64,000 nt of DNA from Mycobacterium sp. 4858 (GTDB lineage Bacteria > Actinomycetota > Actinomycetes > Mycobacteriales > Mycobacteriaceae). Under the pieces are notes generated by a model. The model saw nothing but the letters and a program-made list of their open reading frames with translations, had not been told where the DNA came from and did not search any database. Shown here in pieces: positions 8,772-20,850 of this stretch; positions within the stretch are counted from its first letter, which is position 1, and every line of letters starts with the position of its first letter. The translations under genes and the position numbers were made by a program. The stretch spans positions 992,001-1,056,000 of the forward strand of contig NZ_LT968776.1 in NCBI RefSeq assembly GCF_900240975.1. The letters run 5' to 3'.

Positions 8772-9317
8772 TTGAACACCGGTCCTGTCGTGGGTCAGCC
8801 CGACGCCTTCGCCGTCCTGCCCGTCGTCGACTACGAGCCTCCGGCACAGGAGGTACCGCCGAATGCCGCGGCCTGCCGGCGGTCGTCCCGCGCGCCGTCG
8901 CTACGGCGCAGCTCCCACGCGCCGCGCCGGCCCCACCCGCCGGGAAGGCCGGCGACGGAGCCCCGCGCCGCCGCGTCGCCGCAGATGCGGCAGGCCGCGG
9001 CCTTTGCCGACGCCGCGTTGCGGCGGGTGCTCGAAGTCATCGACCGGCGCCGCCCGGCCGCCCAGCTGCGCCCGTTGCTGACACCCAGCCTGGTGGATTC
9101 CGTGGTCGCGGTGGGCCACACGACCGCCGGCCACGAGGGCGCCGCGGTGCTGCGGCGGATGCGTCTGCAGCCGGCCGGTCATGGGGACCCCCAGGCCGCG
9201 GCCGAGGTCTCCGGCTCCTACAGCCGCGGCGACCGGATCCACGCGATCGCCTGCCGCGTCGAGCGGGCGCCCGGTGGCGGCGGCCGGTGGCTGGTGGTGG
9301 CCCTGCACATCGGTTGA
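8772..9317 (+). CDS. Rv3235 family protein (DUF6459)
   Basis: 181-aa protein of unknown function, divergent from the acyltransferase gene. The N-terminal half is proline/arginine-rich and probably disordered. The C-terminal half (about 70-181), with RVLEVIDRRRPAAQLRPLL and GRWLVVALHIG, matches the mycobacterial Rv3235 family, a domain otherwise found with SecA-linked loci in actinobacteria. The start is a TTG at 8772 supported by GGAGAG eight bases upstream; a GTG at 8765 is out of frame. Start confidence is moderate. Confidence 0.75.
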   Translation: MNTGPVVGQPDAFAVLPVVDYEPPAQEVPPNAAACRRSSRAPSLRRSSHAPRRPHPPGRPATEPRAAASPQMRQAAAFADAALRRVLEVIDRRRPAAQLRPLLTPSLVDSVVAVGHTTAGHEGAAVLRRMRLQPAGHGDPQAAAEVSGSYSRGDRIHAIACRVERAPGGGGRWLVVALHIG

Positions 9318-9326
9318 CCCGACGGG

Positions 9327-10484
9327 TCAGCGCACCGGACCGGCGCTGGGCGCCAGCGGACCGCCCGTGTAGCGGGTGAGCACCGGCCCCGCGATCGCCA
9401 TGACGAAGACGTACGACGTCGCCAGCGCGGAGACCGCCGGGATCGACGTGCCCGCCAAGCCGATGATGATCAGCGAGAACTCGCCCCTGGCGATGAGCGC
9501 GGTGCCCGCGCGCAGCTGCCCGCGCCGCGCCACCCCGTCGCGCCGGGCGGCGAACACCCCGGTGGCGACCTTGGTGGCCGCCGTCACCGCGGCCAGGATC
9601 AGCGCCGCGGGCAGCATCGGGACCAGCGCGTGCGGGTCGACCGAAAAGCCGATCGCCAGGAAGAAGATGGCGGCGAACAGATCCCGCAGCGGGCCGAGCA
9701 CGCGACGCGCCCGATCGGCGGTCTCCCCGGTCAGCGTCAGGCCCACCAGGAAGGCGCCCACCGCGGCCGACGCGTGCAGGGATTCGGCGATGGCCGCCAC
9801 GATCAGGGTGATGCCCAGCACCCGGAGCAGCAGCTGTTCGGAGTCGGGGTGTTCGACCAGCCGGCCGACGTGATGGCCCCAGCGATAGGACGCGGCGAAG
9901 GCGGCCAGCAGTGCGGCCACCGCCGCCACCATGCCGACGACGGCGTGCAGCCAGCCGCCGCCGGCGGCCAGCACGGCGAACAGCGGCAGGTAGGCCGCCA
10001 TCGCGAAGTCTTCGAGGACCAGCACGGAAAGCACGGCCGGCGTCTCCCGGTTACCGAGCCGGTGCAGGTCCTCCAGCAGGCGGGCGATGACGCCCGAGGA
10101 GGAGATGTAGGTGACCCCGGCCAGACACAGGATCGCCACGCCGTCCAGCCTCAGCAGCCAGCCGGCGACCGCGCCGGGCGCCGCGTTGAGGACGACGTCG
10201 ACGCCCGCGGACGGCAGGTGGTGGCGCAGGCTGGCGGCGAATTCGGCCGCCGAGAACTCCAGGCCCAGGGTCAGCAGCAGCAGCACGACGCCGATGGGCG
10301 CGCTCGTCGTAATGAACTGGCCGCCGGCCTCCAGCGGCAGGATCCCGCCCTTGCCCAGCGACAGGCCGGCGAGCAGGTACACCGGGATCGGGGACAACGC
10401 GAATCGGCGTGCGACGGCGCCCAACACGGCCAGCGTGGCCAGGAGGGCGCCGAGTTGTAGCAACAGCGCCCACGAAACCTGCAC
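9327..10484 (-). CDS. cation:proton antiporter, CPA2 family (KefB-like, Rv3236c)
   Basis: Polytopic membrane protein of 385 aa with about 11-12 hydrophobic segments, starting VSWALLLQLGALLATLAVLGAVARRF after the first residues. Family signatures include VYLLAGLSLGKGG, LLTLGLEFS, YISSSGVIARLLEDL and VLEDFAMAAYLPL (the ion-exchange region). It lacks the C-terminal TrkA-N domain of full KefB; that control function is supplied by the separate gene just upstream (10489-10971), only four bases away. Together they form a KhtTU-like K+/H+ antiporter pair in the plasma membrane. Ion preference is inferred. Confidence 0.88.
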   Translation of the reverse strand: MQVSWALLLQLGALLATLAVLGAVARRFALSPIPVYLLAGLSLGKGGILPLEAGGQFITTSAPIGVVLLLLTLGLEFSAAEFAASLRHHLPSAGVDVVLNAAPGAVAGWLLRLDGVAILCLAGVTYISSSGVIARLLEDLHRLGNRETPAVLSVLVLEDFAMAAYLPLFAVLAAGGGWLHAVVGMVAAVAALLAAFAASYRWGHHVGRLVEHPDSEQLLLRVLGITLIVAAIAESLHASAAVGAFLVGLTLTGETADRARRVLGPLRDLFAAIFFLAIGFSVDPHALVPMLPAALILAAVTAATKVATGVFAARRDGVARRGQLRAGTALIARGEFSLIIIGLAGTSIPAVSALATSYVFVMAIAGPVLTRYTGGPLAPSAGPVR

Positions 10485-10488
10485 CGGC

Positions 10489-10971
10489 TCAGCCCTTGTC
10501 GATTATCTGCTCGACGCCGGCGATTCCGTCCTGAGTGCCGATCACGATCAAAACGTCTCGGGCGTAAAGCATTTCGGCCGGCCCGGGCGAGGCGAGCACT
10601 TCCTCGTTGCGCACGATCGCGACAATGGAGGCGCCGGTTCGAGTGCGGGCGTGGGTGTCGCCCAAGGGGTGCCCGACGAACGGGCTGCTGGCCAGGATGT
10701 GGACCTGACCGGTCTCGAGTCCGGGTATTTCGCGGGCCAGCTCGGTGAACCGCTCGGCGATCCGGGGCGCCCCCAGGATCTGGGCCACCGCCTCGGCCTC
10801 CTCGTCACTGAGTTGCAGGAGCGGCCGCGCCTCGTCCGGATCGTCGCGGGCATACACGACAACCTCGAAGTCGCCGCTTCGCCGCGCGATGATGCCGATG
10901 CGGTCGCCCTTGTGATCGGTGAACTCGTAGCGAAGGCCGACCCCCGGTAGCAGCACCTCCTTGACATCCAT
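10489..10971 (-). CDS. antiporter regulatory subunit with TrkA-C domain (KhtT-like, Rv3237c)
   Basis: 160-aa cytosolic protein. The C-terminal RCK_C/TrkA-C domain occupies about residues 85-155 (EIPGLETGQVHILASSPFVGHPLGD, then YARDVLIVIGTQDGIA). The N-terminal half resembles KhtT, whose partner KhtU is a K+/H+ antiporter. It lies immediately before the antiporter gene in one transcription unit and probably gates it in response to a nucleotide or pH signal. The ATG at 10971 begins MDVKEVLLPGVG. Confidence 0.85.
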   Translation of the reverse strand: MDVKEVLLPGVGLRYEFTDHKGDRIGIIARRSGDFEVVVYARDDPDEARPLLQLSDEEAEAVAQILGAPRIAERFTELAREIPGLETGQVHILASSPFVGHPLGDTHARTRTGASIVAIVRNEEVLASPGPAEMLYARDVLIVIGTQDGIAGVEQIIDKG

Positions 10972-11043
10972 ACCGTCAATCCTGACAGGTCGGCCGGTGG
11001 CGCGGTCTCCGGATCGCGGGGCTCCTAGAGAACTCCTGAAGAG

Positions 11044-11799
11044 TCAGCCCTGCCGGGCCACCCCCGCGGGCTGGCGGCGCGGTATCGGCAGCAGCATCGA
11101 CACCTCGCGCCGGTAATCGCGGTATTGGGGGCCCAGCGATGCGACCAGGTCACGCTCCTCCAGCTGCGTGGCGATCAGGATGTAGCACGTCATGCCGATC
11201 GAGAACAGCAAATGCCCGGCCGTCATGACGGGCGCGGCCCAGAACGCGATGACCATCCCGAGCATCAGGGGGTGGCGCACCACGCGGTAGAGCAGGCGGA
11301 CGCGGAATTCGACGCTGGTGTAGGGCTTTTGGCGCGACGCCAAATACACCTGCCGGAGCCCGAACAGGTCGAAATGGTTAATCAGGAACGTCGCCAGCAG
11401 CGCTATCGCCCAGCCGAGCCAGAACAGCGCCCACAGCACCGCGCGAAGGGCGGGCACCCGCACGTCCCAGAAGACGGTCGGCATCGTTCGCCATTGCCAG
11501 TACAACAGGGCCAACACCGCGCTGGACAGCAGCACGTAGGTGCTGCGCTCGATCGGCGACGGCACGACGCGGACCCACCAGCGCTTGAACGCGGGCCGGG
11601 CCATCACGCTGTGCTGGACCCCGAACGCGGCGATCAGCGCCGTGTTGACCGGCACCGCCTCGGCGATGGATGCGGGGAGTCCGCGGTCGACGCTTCGTGG
11701 CACCGCCAGGTTGCCCACGAAACCGATGAGATACAGGAAGGCCGCGAGAAAGAGCAGGTACGCCGCGGCGCCGTAGCCAAGCGTCAGATATCGCCTCAT
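11044..11799 (-). CDS. mddA: methanethiol S-methyltransferase MddA-like membrane protein (Rv3238c-like)
   Basis: 251-aa membrane protein with about six hydrophobic segments, of the NnrU/isoprenylcysteine methyltransferase superfamily. MddA enzymes methylate methanethiol with S-adenosylmethionine to give dimethyl sulfide. The signature C-terminal region VRLLYRVVRHPLMLGMVIAFWAAP followed by ATQLEERDLVASLGPQYRDYRREV is present. The ATG at 11799 follows a possible TATAGG minus-10 hexamer near 11830. The M. tuberculosis counterpart is Rv3238c; the large Rv3239c that follows there is absent here. Function is by family; substrate is inferred. Confidence 0.82.
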   Translation of the reverse strand: MRRYLTLGYGAAAYLLFLAAFLYLIGFVGNLAVPRSVDRGLPASIAEAVPVNTALIAAFGVQHSVMARPAFKRWWVRVVPSPIERSTYVLLSSAVLALLYWQWRTMPTVFWDVRVPALRAVLWALFWLGWAIALLATFLINHFDLFGLRQVYLASRQKPYTSVEFRVRLLYRVVRHPLMLGMVIAFWAAPVMTAGHLLFSIGMTCYILIATQLEERDLVASLGPQYRDYRREVSMLLPIPRRQPAGVARQG

Positions 11800-11916
11800 G
11801 GGCTAAGTGTCCGCCGCGCGCCCGCGCCCGCCTATAGGTCGATTGCCTCATCTTGGCGCAAGGGGACCCTAGGCATTTTTGACCAGTCGGGGTGTGAAGC
11901 CGGCCGCCTGCCGCAC

Positions 11917-11976
11917 GCCGAGTGTGAAGTTGGTTTCACGCTCGGCGCCGAGTGTGAAACCAACTTCACGCTCGGC
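11917..11976. repeat. abutting pair of 30-bp palindromic modules downstream of secA1
   Basis: Module 1 (11917-11946) and module 2 (11947-11976) each have a 12-bp stem GCCGAGTGTGAA/TTCACGCTCGGC with one G-T pair. Their six-base loops, GTTGGT and ACCAAC, are exact complements, so the two modules are also inverted copies of each other (28 of 30). The pair begins 16 bases after the secA1 stop and probably ends its transcript. A related pair lies at 21563-21620. Confidence 0.75.
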
Positions 11977-11992
11977 GTTCAGAAGCGAAGCC

Positions 11993-14818
<2,826 letters not shown>

Positions 14819-14838
14819 GGTGTTGTCCCCTGTTGGTA

Positions 14839-14860
14839 GGAGTCTCTATAAGGCGACTCC
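14839..14860 (-). promoter_or_regulatory. putative secA1 promoter with dyad around the minus-10
   Basis: On the minus strand a TATAGA hexamer (14845-14850) lies about 27 bases before the GTG start. It is enclosed by the inverted repeat GGAGTC (14839-14844) / GACTCC (14855-14860). Position suits a repressor or a structured leader; no regulator is assigned. Confidence 0.4.
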
Positions 14861-14910
14861 CATGGTAGGTGACAACCCCGCGAGGGCCGCCCAACCTCAG
14901 GATCGCCTGC

Positions 14911-15594
14911 TCAGGCGAGCCTGATCAGCCCGTAGTCGTAGCCGTGGCGGCGGTAGACCACGCATGGCCGTTCGGTCTGCTTGTCGTGGAAGAGGAAGAA
15001 GTCGTGCCCGACGAGCTCCATCTCGTAGAGCGCGTCGTCGACCGTCATCGGCGTGGCCGGGTGCTCCTTGGTCCGCACGATGCGCCCGGGCTCGTGGTCG
15101 GTCTCGGCGCCATCATGGTCGACGGGCGGCTCCGGCCCGGGTTCGCGCGGCGGCGCCGGCACCACCGCGGTGGCGGCGGCCAGCGAGACCGGCGTCTTGT
15201 CGCCGTAGTGGACCTTGCGGCGGTCCTTGGCGCGGCGCAGCCGGTTCTCCAGCTTGTCGACCGCGGACTCGAACGCCGCGTAGAAACTGTCGGCACAGGC
15301 CTCGGCCCGGCTTACCGGCCCACGGCCGCGGGCGGTGATCTCCACGCGTTGACACGATTTGCGCTGGCGCCGGTTGGGCGCGTGTTTGAGCTCGACATCG
15401 AAGAGGTAGATGGAGCGATCGAACCGCTCGAGGCGGGAGAGTTTCTGGGAGACGTAGACGCGGTAGTGGTCAGGGATTTCTACATTGCGACCCTTGATGA
15501 CGACTTCGGCATCGGTCGTCGATTGGGCTTGGCCGTCGGTGTGCGTCGGCGGTTGGTCGAGAATCTGACCGGAATCCACGGATAGCCTTGACAT
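14911..15594 (-). CDS. hpf: long-form ribosome hibernation promoting factor HPF
   Basis: 227-aa long HPF. The N-terminal domain (about 25-125) has the S30AE fold that sits in the decoding channel of the 30S subunit (VVIKGRNVEIPDHYRVYVSQKL). A low-complexity linker follows, and the C-terminal domain (about 170-227, KEHPATPMTVDDALYEMELVGHDFFLFHD) promotes 100S dimers in other bacteria. It keeps idle ribosomes in stasis. An ATG at 15594 was chosen; a TTG three codons upstream (15603) with GAGAGAAACGAG before it is an alternative. secA1 follows on the same strand. Confidence 0.93.
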   Translation of the reverse strand: MSRLSVDSGQILDQPPTHTDGQAQSTTDAEVVIKGRNVEIPDHYRVYVSQKLSRLERFDRSIYLFDVELKHAPNRRQRKSCQRVEITARGRGPVSRAEACADSFYAAFESAVDKLENRLRRAKDRRKVHYGDKTPVSLAAATAVVPAPPREPGPEPPVDHDGAETDHEPGRIVRTKEHPATPMTVDDALYEMELVGHDFFLFHDKQTERPCVVYRRHGYDYGLIRLA

Positions 15595-15900
15595 ACGTGA
15601 CAACTCGTTTCTCTCTCACGTCGCACGCGCCCTGCGTGCCCGGCTTACTACGACGCGCCGACGAGGTGGGAGAGCGGTCCTTTCAACAAGTCACCGCCGC
15701 AGGCTGCTCGCCGATGCAAGGTGTCGAATACTCACCCCTTCCCGCGAGTGGGGTCTCAACCTGGGAATGTCGCGACCAGTGAGTCAGACCAGTGAGTCGA
15801 TTGATGTTGTTCTCGACGTTAGCTCTTGTTCGCCTCGCCATGCCACTGATTTCGCGGAGCTGTTGCGAGTTCTTCACATACTCTTGGCGACCGCACAGCC
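15595..15900. other. 306-bp non-coding region between comF and hpf
   Basis: No convincing gene. It should hold the hpf promoter but I see no clear minus-35/minus-10 pair. It contains a 12-bp direct repeat GACCAGTGAGTC at 15774-15785 and 15787-15798 (13-bp period), suited to a head-to-tail binding site, and a weak CCCC/GGGG dyad near 15735-15755. Confidence 0.5.
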
Positions 15901-16533
15901 TCACGCGACAGCGACCGTGAGCACGGCGGCGACCCGCACGCCGGCGGCGCCCAAGACCCGCACCGACTCGCGCGCCGTCGCCCCGGTGGTGACGATGTCG
16001 TCGACGATCAATACCTCGGTGACCGGTCGCCGTCCCCGCAGCAGCACCCGGCCCGCGACGTTGCGCTCGCGGGCGGTGATGCCCAGACCCACCGAGTCGC
16101 GAACCAGCGCCCGCATCCGCAGCGCCGGGACGACGGCAATGGCCGGGTGGCCGGACACGGCGGTGCGCGCCAGCCGGGTGACCGGGTCGCCGCCGCGCCG
16201 GCGCGCCGCCGAACGACGCGTCGGAGCCGGCACGACGGTCAGCGGGGTCTCGACGATCCCCCACGACAGCAGCCGGTGCACGCCGGTGGCCAGCGCGGCC
16301 GCCAACGGTCCCACGAGGTCGCCGCGGCCGTGCTCCTTGAGCCCCAGGATCGCCCGCCGGCGCGCGCCGGCGTAGCGTCCCATCGCGAACACCGGCACCT
16401 GCGGGTCCACCCGCGGGCTCACCACGTGCGGCTGGTCGGCGGCCACCGACAGCTCCCTGGCGCAGGCGTCACACCAGGGGGTCGACGGGGCCCCGCAACC
16501 GCCGCACTGCAGCGGCAGGATGAGGTCAAGCAT
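15901..16533 (-). CDS. ComF-family phosphoribosyltransferase-like protein (Rv3242c-like)
   Basis: 210-aa ComF-type protein. An N-terminal zinc ribbon is seen as CGGCGAPSTPWCDAC, followed by a type I phosphoribosyltransferase fold with the PRPP loop VLIVDDIVTTGATARES near the C-terminus. ComF proteins assist DNA uptake in competent bacteria; in mycobacteria the role is unproven. The ATG at 16533 (MLDLILPLQCGGC) was preferred to an in-frame GTG/ATG 10 codons upstream because the zinc ribbon normally begins within 10-15 residues of the start. Confidence 0.87.
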   Translation of the reverse strand: MLDLILPLQCGGCGAPSTPWCDACARELSVAADQPHVVSPRVDPQVPVFAMGRYAGARRRAILGLKEHGRGDLVGPLAAALATGVHRLLSWGIVETPLTVVPAPTRRSAARRRGGDPVTRLARTAVSGHPAIAVVPALRMRALVRDSVGLGITARERNVAGRVLLRGRRPVTEVLIVDDIVTTGATARESVRVLGAAGVRVAAVLTVAVA

Positions 16534-16589
16534 GACCGCCAGTGTCGCGGGCGGGGGTGACAACCCCGGCCGCGGCGGTCAGCCCGATG

Positions 16590-16634
16590 GTGGCGACCCG
16601 CCGCGCCCGGCTCCGCCGCGCTTGCGATCGCCAC
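16590..16634 (-). repeat. 45-bp dispersed hairpin element, copy 2 (3' end of lpqB)
   Basis: Minus-strand sequence begins GTGGCGATCGCAAGCG and ends GCGGGTCGCCAC, so the ends are complementary. It matches the copy at 28489-28533 at 41 of 45 positions. It abuts the lpqB stop codon (sharing its last base) and is in lpqB's sense orientation. Confidence 0.72.
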
Positions 16635-18391
16635 TAGCCCGGCAGCACCGGGGCCGCCCCGAACACCGTCAGCCCGGGCACCTCCGACCAGCCCTGCTGG
16701 CTTTCGGCCGCCGACGCCGAGTACTGCAGCACCCCTTGCGGGGCCCCGACGTAGATCGTCGACGGGTTGGCCGCGACGGTCAGCACCGGCATCTGCAGCC
16801 CGCGGGCCGGCGCGTCGGAGTTCACCCCGTCGAGGTTGACGTAAGACACCGGATGGCTGGCGTCGGTGCGGGTCACCACGATGTCGTCGCCGGTGCGCCA
16901 GGACAGCGAGACGACCGAATTGCCCAGCCCGAAGCCGAGCCGCCGCGGGTAGGTCAGGGCGAACTGTCCGGCCTGGGTCTGCTCGACGCTGGCCAGCACC
17001 ACCTGGCCGCCGATCACCATCGCGGCGCGCGTGCTGTCGCGGGACAGCTGCAGGTCGGTGATCGGACCCGGGAAGCGGCTGGCCACGGCGACGGAATCGA
17101 CCGGGATGCGGGCGGGTTGCCCCGAGGCCGGCTCCTGGATCGCGCGCAGCACGTTGTTGCCGTCCACCACCGTCCAGACCGCGTCGTCCAGCGACCAGCT
17201 GGGCCGCGTCAGGCTGTGCCCGTCGGCGGACTGTACCGCCTCGCCGCCGAGGTCGCCGATCCACAGCGACGCCGCTTCGTCGGGCGCGCCCCGGTGCAGC
17301 GTGACGACGGACGCCACCTGCCGCCCGCTGCGGGACAGCGCCGCGCCGGTCTGGTCGCCCATCCGCCCGAAGGCCCCGGGAACGTTGGTGAAGCGCTGCC
17401 CGTCCAGTGACACCAGCGAGCCGTTCACCAGGGCATGCAGCCCGGCGCCCGCGCCGTCGGCCACGCCGGGGTCGGTGGCCGCCACGTCGGAGGTCGTCCA
17501 GCCCTCGGCGAACCTGTCGTCCAGCGGCGCGCCGTCGGCGTTGATCACATACGGGCCCCGGATGTCGGCCCGGGCCAGCGTCCAGATGATCTGTGCGGCA
17601 AGCAATTGCCTGCTGTGCGGATCGGTGGTGGACAACTTCTCCAGGTCGATGCGCGCGCCGCCGTAGCCGCGCCCGATCCCGTTCTTGCCGCCGTCGGCGC
17701 GGGTCACCGGCCCGCGCAACCGCAGCGGCGGGGCGAGCAGGTTGCGGACGGTGTGCGCCATCTCCGGCCGCGGGCCGCCGATCAGCTTGGAGACCAACTC
17801 GGTGGCGAGCTGGTCGTGATCGGCGACCGCGACATAGCGCGGATCGGGAACCACCGTCTTGCCGGTGGGGTCGGCGAAGTACAGCGTGTTGCGCTTGTAG
17901 GTCGACTGAAACTGCTGCCAGTCCAGGAAGACCCCGTTGGGCAGCCGGTCGATCCGCCACCCGCCCGAGGTCTTGACCAACTCGATCGGGCCCGGGTCGG
18001 GCAGCACCCCCTCCGCGGTCTCGAACACCCCCATGTCCGACAGCGACCCCAGGATGTCCGCCCGCATGTTCGCCGAAACCCGTTCGGCGGCACGGGTTTC
18101 CACGAATACCACGTGGTCGATCAGCAGGGCGCTGCCGGCGTCGTCCCAGGCGTTGGACGCAGACTGGGTGAGGAACTGCCGGGCCGCCAGATGCCGGTTC
18201 GCGGGATCGGCTGTGGCCTTGAGGAATTCGCGCAGCAACACGTCGGGATCCATGCCCGGCGTCGGCTTGGGCAGGTTCGACGGCGCCGGCCGTTCGACGG
18301 TGCCGATGGCCTGGGGAGCCGACGAGCTGGGCACCCCCGCGCACCCGGCCAGCACCACTGCGAGGACCAACAGCCCGAGCAGGCGCCGCAT
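16634..18391 (-). CDS. lpqB: lipoprotein LpqB, MtrB partner
   Basis: 585-aa lipoprotein. The signal peptide [19 protein letters not shown] has an LAGC lipobox. The mature protein has a GerMN domain (about 150-260) and a beta-propeller-like C-terminus, as in the family. LpqB binds the extracellular domain of the MtrB kinase and tunes MtrA activity and envelope homeostasis. The ATG at 18391 overlaps the mtrB stop by one base (TGATG), so the mtrA-mtrB-lpqB order and coupling are conserved. Confidence 0.95.
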   Translation of the reverse strand: MRRLLGLLVLAVVLAGCAGVPSSSAPQAIGTVERPAPSNLPKPTPGMDPDVLLREFLKATADPANRHLAARQFLTQSASNAWDDAGSALLIDHVVFVETRAAERVSANMRADILGSLSDMGVFETAEGVLPDPGPIELVKTSGGWRIDRLPNGVFLDWQQFQSTYKRNTLYFADPTGKTVVPDPRYVAVADHDQLATELVSKLIGGPRPEMAHTVRNLLAPPLRLRGPVTRADGGKNGIGRGYGGARIDLEKLSTTDPHSRQLLAAQIIWTLARADIRGPYVINADGAPLDDRFAEGWTTSDVAATDPGVADGAGAGLHALVNGSLVSLDGQRFTNVPGAFGRMGDQTGAALSRSGRQVASVVTLHRGAPDEAASLWIGDLGGEAVQSADGHSLTRPSWSLDDAVWTVVDGNNVLRAIQEPASGQPARIPVDSVAVASRFPGPITDLQLSRDSTRAAMVIGGQVVLASVEQTQAGQFALTYPRRLGFGLGNSVVSLSWRTGDDIVVTRTDASHPVSYVNLDGVNSDAPARGLQMPVLTVAANPSTIYVGAPQGVLQYSASAAESQQGWSEVPGLTVFGAAPVLPG

Positions 18392-20070
18392 CACCCGCTC
18401 CTCTCGGCGTGTTCGCGTTGCCGCGACCGGTCTTTGGTCTGCTGCGGGCCCGTCGTCGTCGCGGTGGGCGGAATGGGCTTCATGGGCAGCGGGCTGGTGG
18501 TGACCTTGTGGCCGCGGACCAGCGGAAGGGTGAGCCGGAAGCACGAGCCCTCACCGGGCTCGCCCCACGCCTCCAGCCGGCCCTGGTGCAGACGGGCATC
18601 CTCCACGCTGATCGCCAGGCCCAGCCCGGTGCCCCCGGCCCGGCGCACTCGCGACGGGTCGGCCCGCCAGAACCGGCTGAACACCAGCTTCTCCTCGCCG
18701 GGCCGCAGCCCCACGCCGTAGTCGCGAACGGTGACGGCCACGGTGTCCTCGTCGGCCCCCATCCGGATCTGCACGGGCTTGTGCTCGGCGTGGTCGATCG
18801 CGTTGGCGATCAGGTTGCGCAGGATCCGCTCCACCCGCCGGGTGTCGACCTCGGCGATCACCTCTTCCTCCGGCAGGTCGACGAGCAGCTCGATGCCGGC
18901 GTCTTCGGCCAGGTGGCCGACGTTGCTCAGCGCGCTCTGCACGGTGGTGCGCAGGTCCACCGCCTCGACGGACAGCTCGGCCACACCGGCGTCGTGCCGG
19001 GAGATCTCCAGCAGGTCGTTGAGCAGCGACTCGAACCGGTCCAGCTCGTTGACCATCAGCTCGGTGGAGCGCGCCAGCGTCGGGTCGAGGTCGGCACTGT
19101 GGTCATAGATGAGGTCGGCGGCCATCCGCACGGTGGTCAGCGGGGTGCGCAGCTCGTGGCTGACGTCCGAGGTGAACCGGCGCTGCAGGTTGCCGAACTC
19201 CTCGAGCTGGGTGATCTGCCGGGACAGGCTCTCCGCCATGTCGTTGAAGGACACCGCCAGCCGGGCCATGTCGTCCTCGCCGCGCACCGGCATGCGTTCG
19301 GACAGGTGCCCCTCGGCGAACCGCTCGGCGATCCGCGAGGCCGACCGCACCGGCACCACGACCTGGCGGGACACCAGCAGCGCGATCCCGGCGAGCAGCA
19401 CCAGCAGCACCGCGCCGCCGGTGATCATCGTGCCGCGGACCAGCGTGATGGTGGCCTGCTCGTTCTTCAGCGGGAAGATCAGATAAAGCTCCAGGTTGGC
19501 CACCTGCGACGACGCCGGCGTGCCCATGACCAGCGCCGGGCCCGAGAAGCCGTCGGTGTGCACGGTGGCGTACTGGTACGACGCCTGCCCGGCCTTGACG
19601 AAGCCGCGCAGGGCATTGGGCACCTGGTCGACCGGGCCGGCCGTGGTCGCCGCGCGGGGCCCGTCACCGGGCACGATCAGCACCGCGTCGAACGCGCCGG
19701 CCAGCCCCGCGCCCGACGCCGAGTCGGTTTTCGATGTCAGCGTGTTGCGGGCCAGCTGCAGACTGCTGTCCAGCGAGCGCGTCTCCTCGCCGCTGACGAT
19801 CCCGCCGACGGTGGTGCGCGCGCGCTCGATCTGCTCGATGCCGGCCTTGACCTTGACGTCGAGCACACGGTTGGTGACCTGAGAGGTCAGCACGAAGCCG
19901 AGCGCGAGGATCACCGCCAGCGACATGCCGAGCGTCAGCGCGACGACACGCAGCTGCAACGACCGGCGCCAGGCAGCGGCGACGGCGCGACTCACCGCAC
20001 CCATGCCGCGGGTCATGGGGCCCGAGCGCCCCCAACGGCTCCTAGTGCGTCGCCGAGAGCCCCAGATCAA
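18391..20070 (-). CDS. mtrB: two-component sensor histidine kinase MtrB
   Basis: 559-aa membrane kinase. Two transmembrane segments (about 38-62 and 205-230) flank an extracytoplasmic sensor domain. A HAMP domain follows ([28 protein letters not shown]), then the H box [16 protein letters not shown] with the phospho-accepting histidine, the N box [12 protein letters not shown] and the G boxes DYGVGL and [10 protein letters not shown]. It phosphorylates MtrA. Sequence identity to the M. tuberculosis protein is very high, which fixes the start at 20070. A proline-rich tail follows the kinase core. Confidence 0.96.
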   Translation of the reverse strand: MIWGSRRRTRSRWGRSGPMTRGMGAVSRAVAAAWRRSLQLRVVALTLGMSLAVILALGFVLTSQVTNRVLDVKVKAGIEQIERARTTVGGIVSGEETRSLDSSLQLARNTLTSKTDSASGAGLAGAFDAVLIVPGDGPRAATTAGPVDQVPNALRGFVKAGQASYQYATVHTDGFSGPALVMGTPASSQVANLELYLIFPLKNEQATITLVRGTMITGGAVLLVLLAGIALLVSRQVVVPVRSASRIAERFAEGHLSERMPVRGEDDMARLAVSFNDMAESLSRQITQLEEFGNLQRRFTSDVSHELRTPLTTVRMAADLIYDHSADLDPTLARSTELMVNELDRFESLLNDLLEISRHDAGVAELSVEAVDLRTTVQSALSNVGHLAEDAGIELLVDLPEEEVIAEVDTRRVERILRNLIANAIDHAEHKPVQIRMGADEDTVAVTVRDYGVGLRPGEEKLVFSRFWRADPSRVRRAGGTGLGLAISVEDARLHQGRLEAWGEPGEGSCFRLTLPLVRGHKVTTSPLPMKPIPPTATTTGPQQTKDRSRQREHAERSG

Positions 20071-20083
20071 TGGCGCCCCCGGA

Positions 20084-20770
20084 TCACGGAGGTCCGGCCT
20101 TGTATCCCACTCCTCGAACGGTCAGCACCACGGTCGGGTTCTCCGGGTCCTTCTCAACCTTGGCCCGCAGACGCTGGACGTGCACGTTCACCAGGCGGGT
20201 GTCCGCCGGGTGCCGGTAGCCCCACACCTGTTCGAGCAGCACATCACGAGTAAACACCTGGCGCGGTTTGCGCGCCAACGCGACCAGCAGGTCGAACTCC
20301 AGCGGCGTCAGGGAGATCTGCTCGCCGTTGCGCGTCACCTTGTGCGCCGGCACGTCGATCTCGACGTCGGCGATGGAAAGCATCTCGGCGGGCTCGTCGT
20401 CGTTGCGCCGCAGCCGCGCCCGCACCCGGGCCACCAGCTCCTTGGGCTTGAACGGCTTCATGATGTAGTCGTCGGCGCCCGACTCCAGACCCAACACCAC
20501 ATCCACGGTGTCGGTCTTGGCGGTCAGCATCACGATCGGCACACCGGAGTCGGCGCGCAGCACGCGGCACACGTCGATGCCGTTCATGCCCGGCAGCATC
20601 AGGTCCAGGAGTACCAAATCGGGGCGCAGTTCGCGCACCGCAGTCAGGGCCTGGGTACCGTCACCGATGACCGCGGTGTCGAAACCCTCCCCACGCAACA
20701 CGATGGTGAGCATCTCGGCCAGCGAAGCGTCGTCATCGACGACTAAGATCCTTTGCCTCATGGCATCCAT
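20084..20770 (-). CDS. mtrA: response regulator MtrA
   Basis: 228-aa OmpR-family regulator, essential in slow-growing mycobacteria, controlling cell division, peptidoglycan and dnaA-region genes. The receiver domain (about 1-120) has the acidic pocket ILVVDDD, the phospho-acceptor region [13 protein letters not shown] and conserved KPF. The winged-helix domain ends [15 protein letters not shown]. Length and start ([12 protein letters not shown] at 20770) match the M. tuberculosis protein. mtrB begins 13 bp downstream. Confidence 0.97.
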   Translation of the reverse strand: MDAMRQRILVVDDDASLAEMLTIVLRGEGFDTAVIGDGTQALTAVRELRPDLVLLDLMLPGMNGIDVCRVLRADSGVPIVMLTAKTDTVDVVLGLESGADDYIMKPFKPKELVARVRARLRRNDDEPAEMLSIADVEIDVPAHKVTRNGEQISLTPLEFDLLVALARKPRQVFTRDVLLEQVWGYRHPADTRLVNVHVQRLRAKVEKDPENPTVVLTVRGVGYKAGPP

Positions 20771-20850
20771 GGTGTCACCAGATCGGGACAAAATTGGCGC
20801 GCCACACGGGCGTTTCTTGGGCCGAGCCGCAAATATGGAGCCAAATCCGG

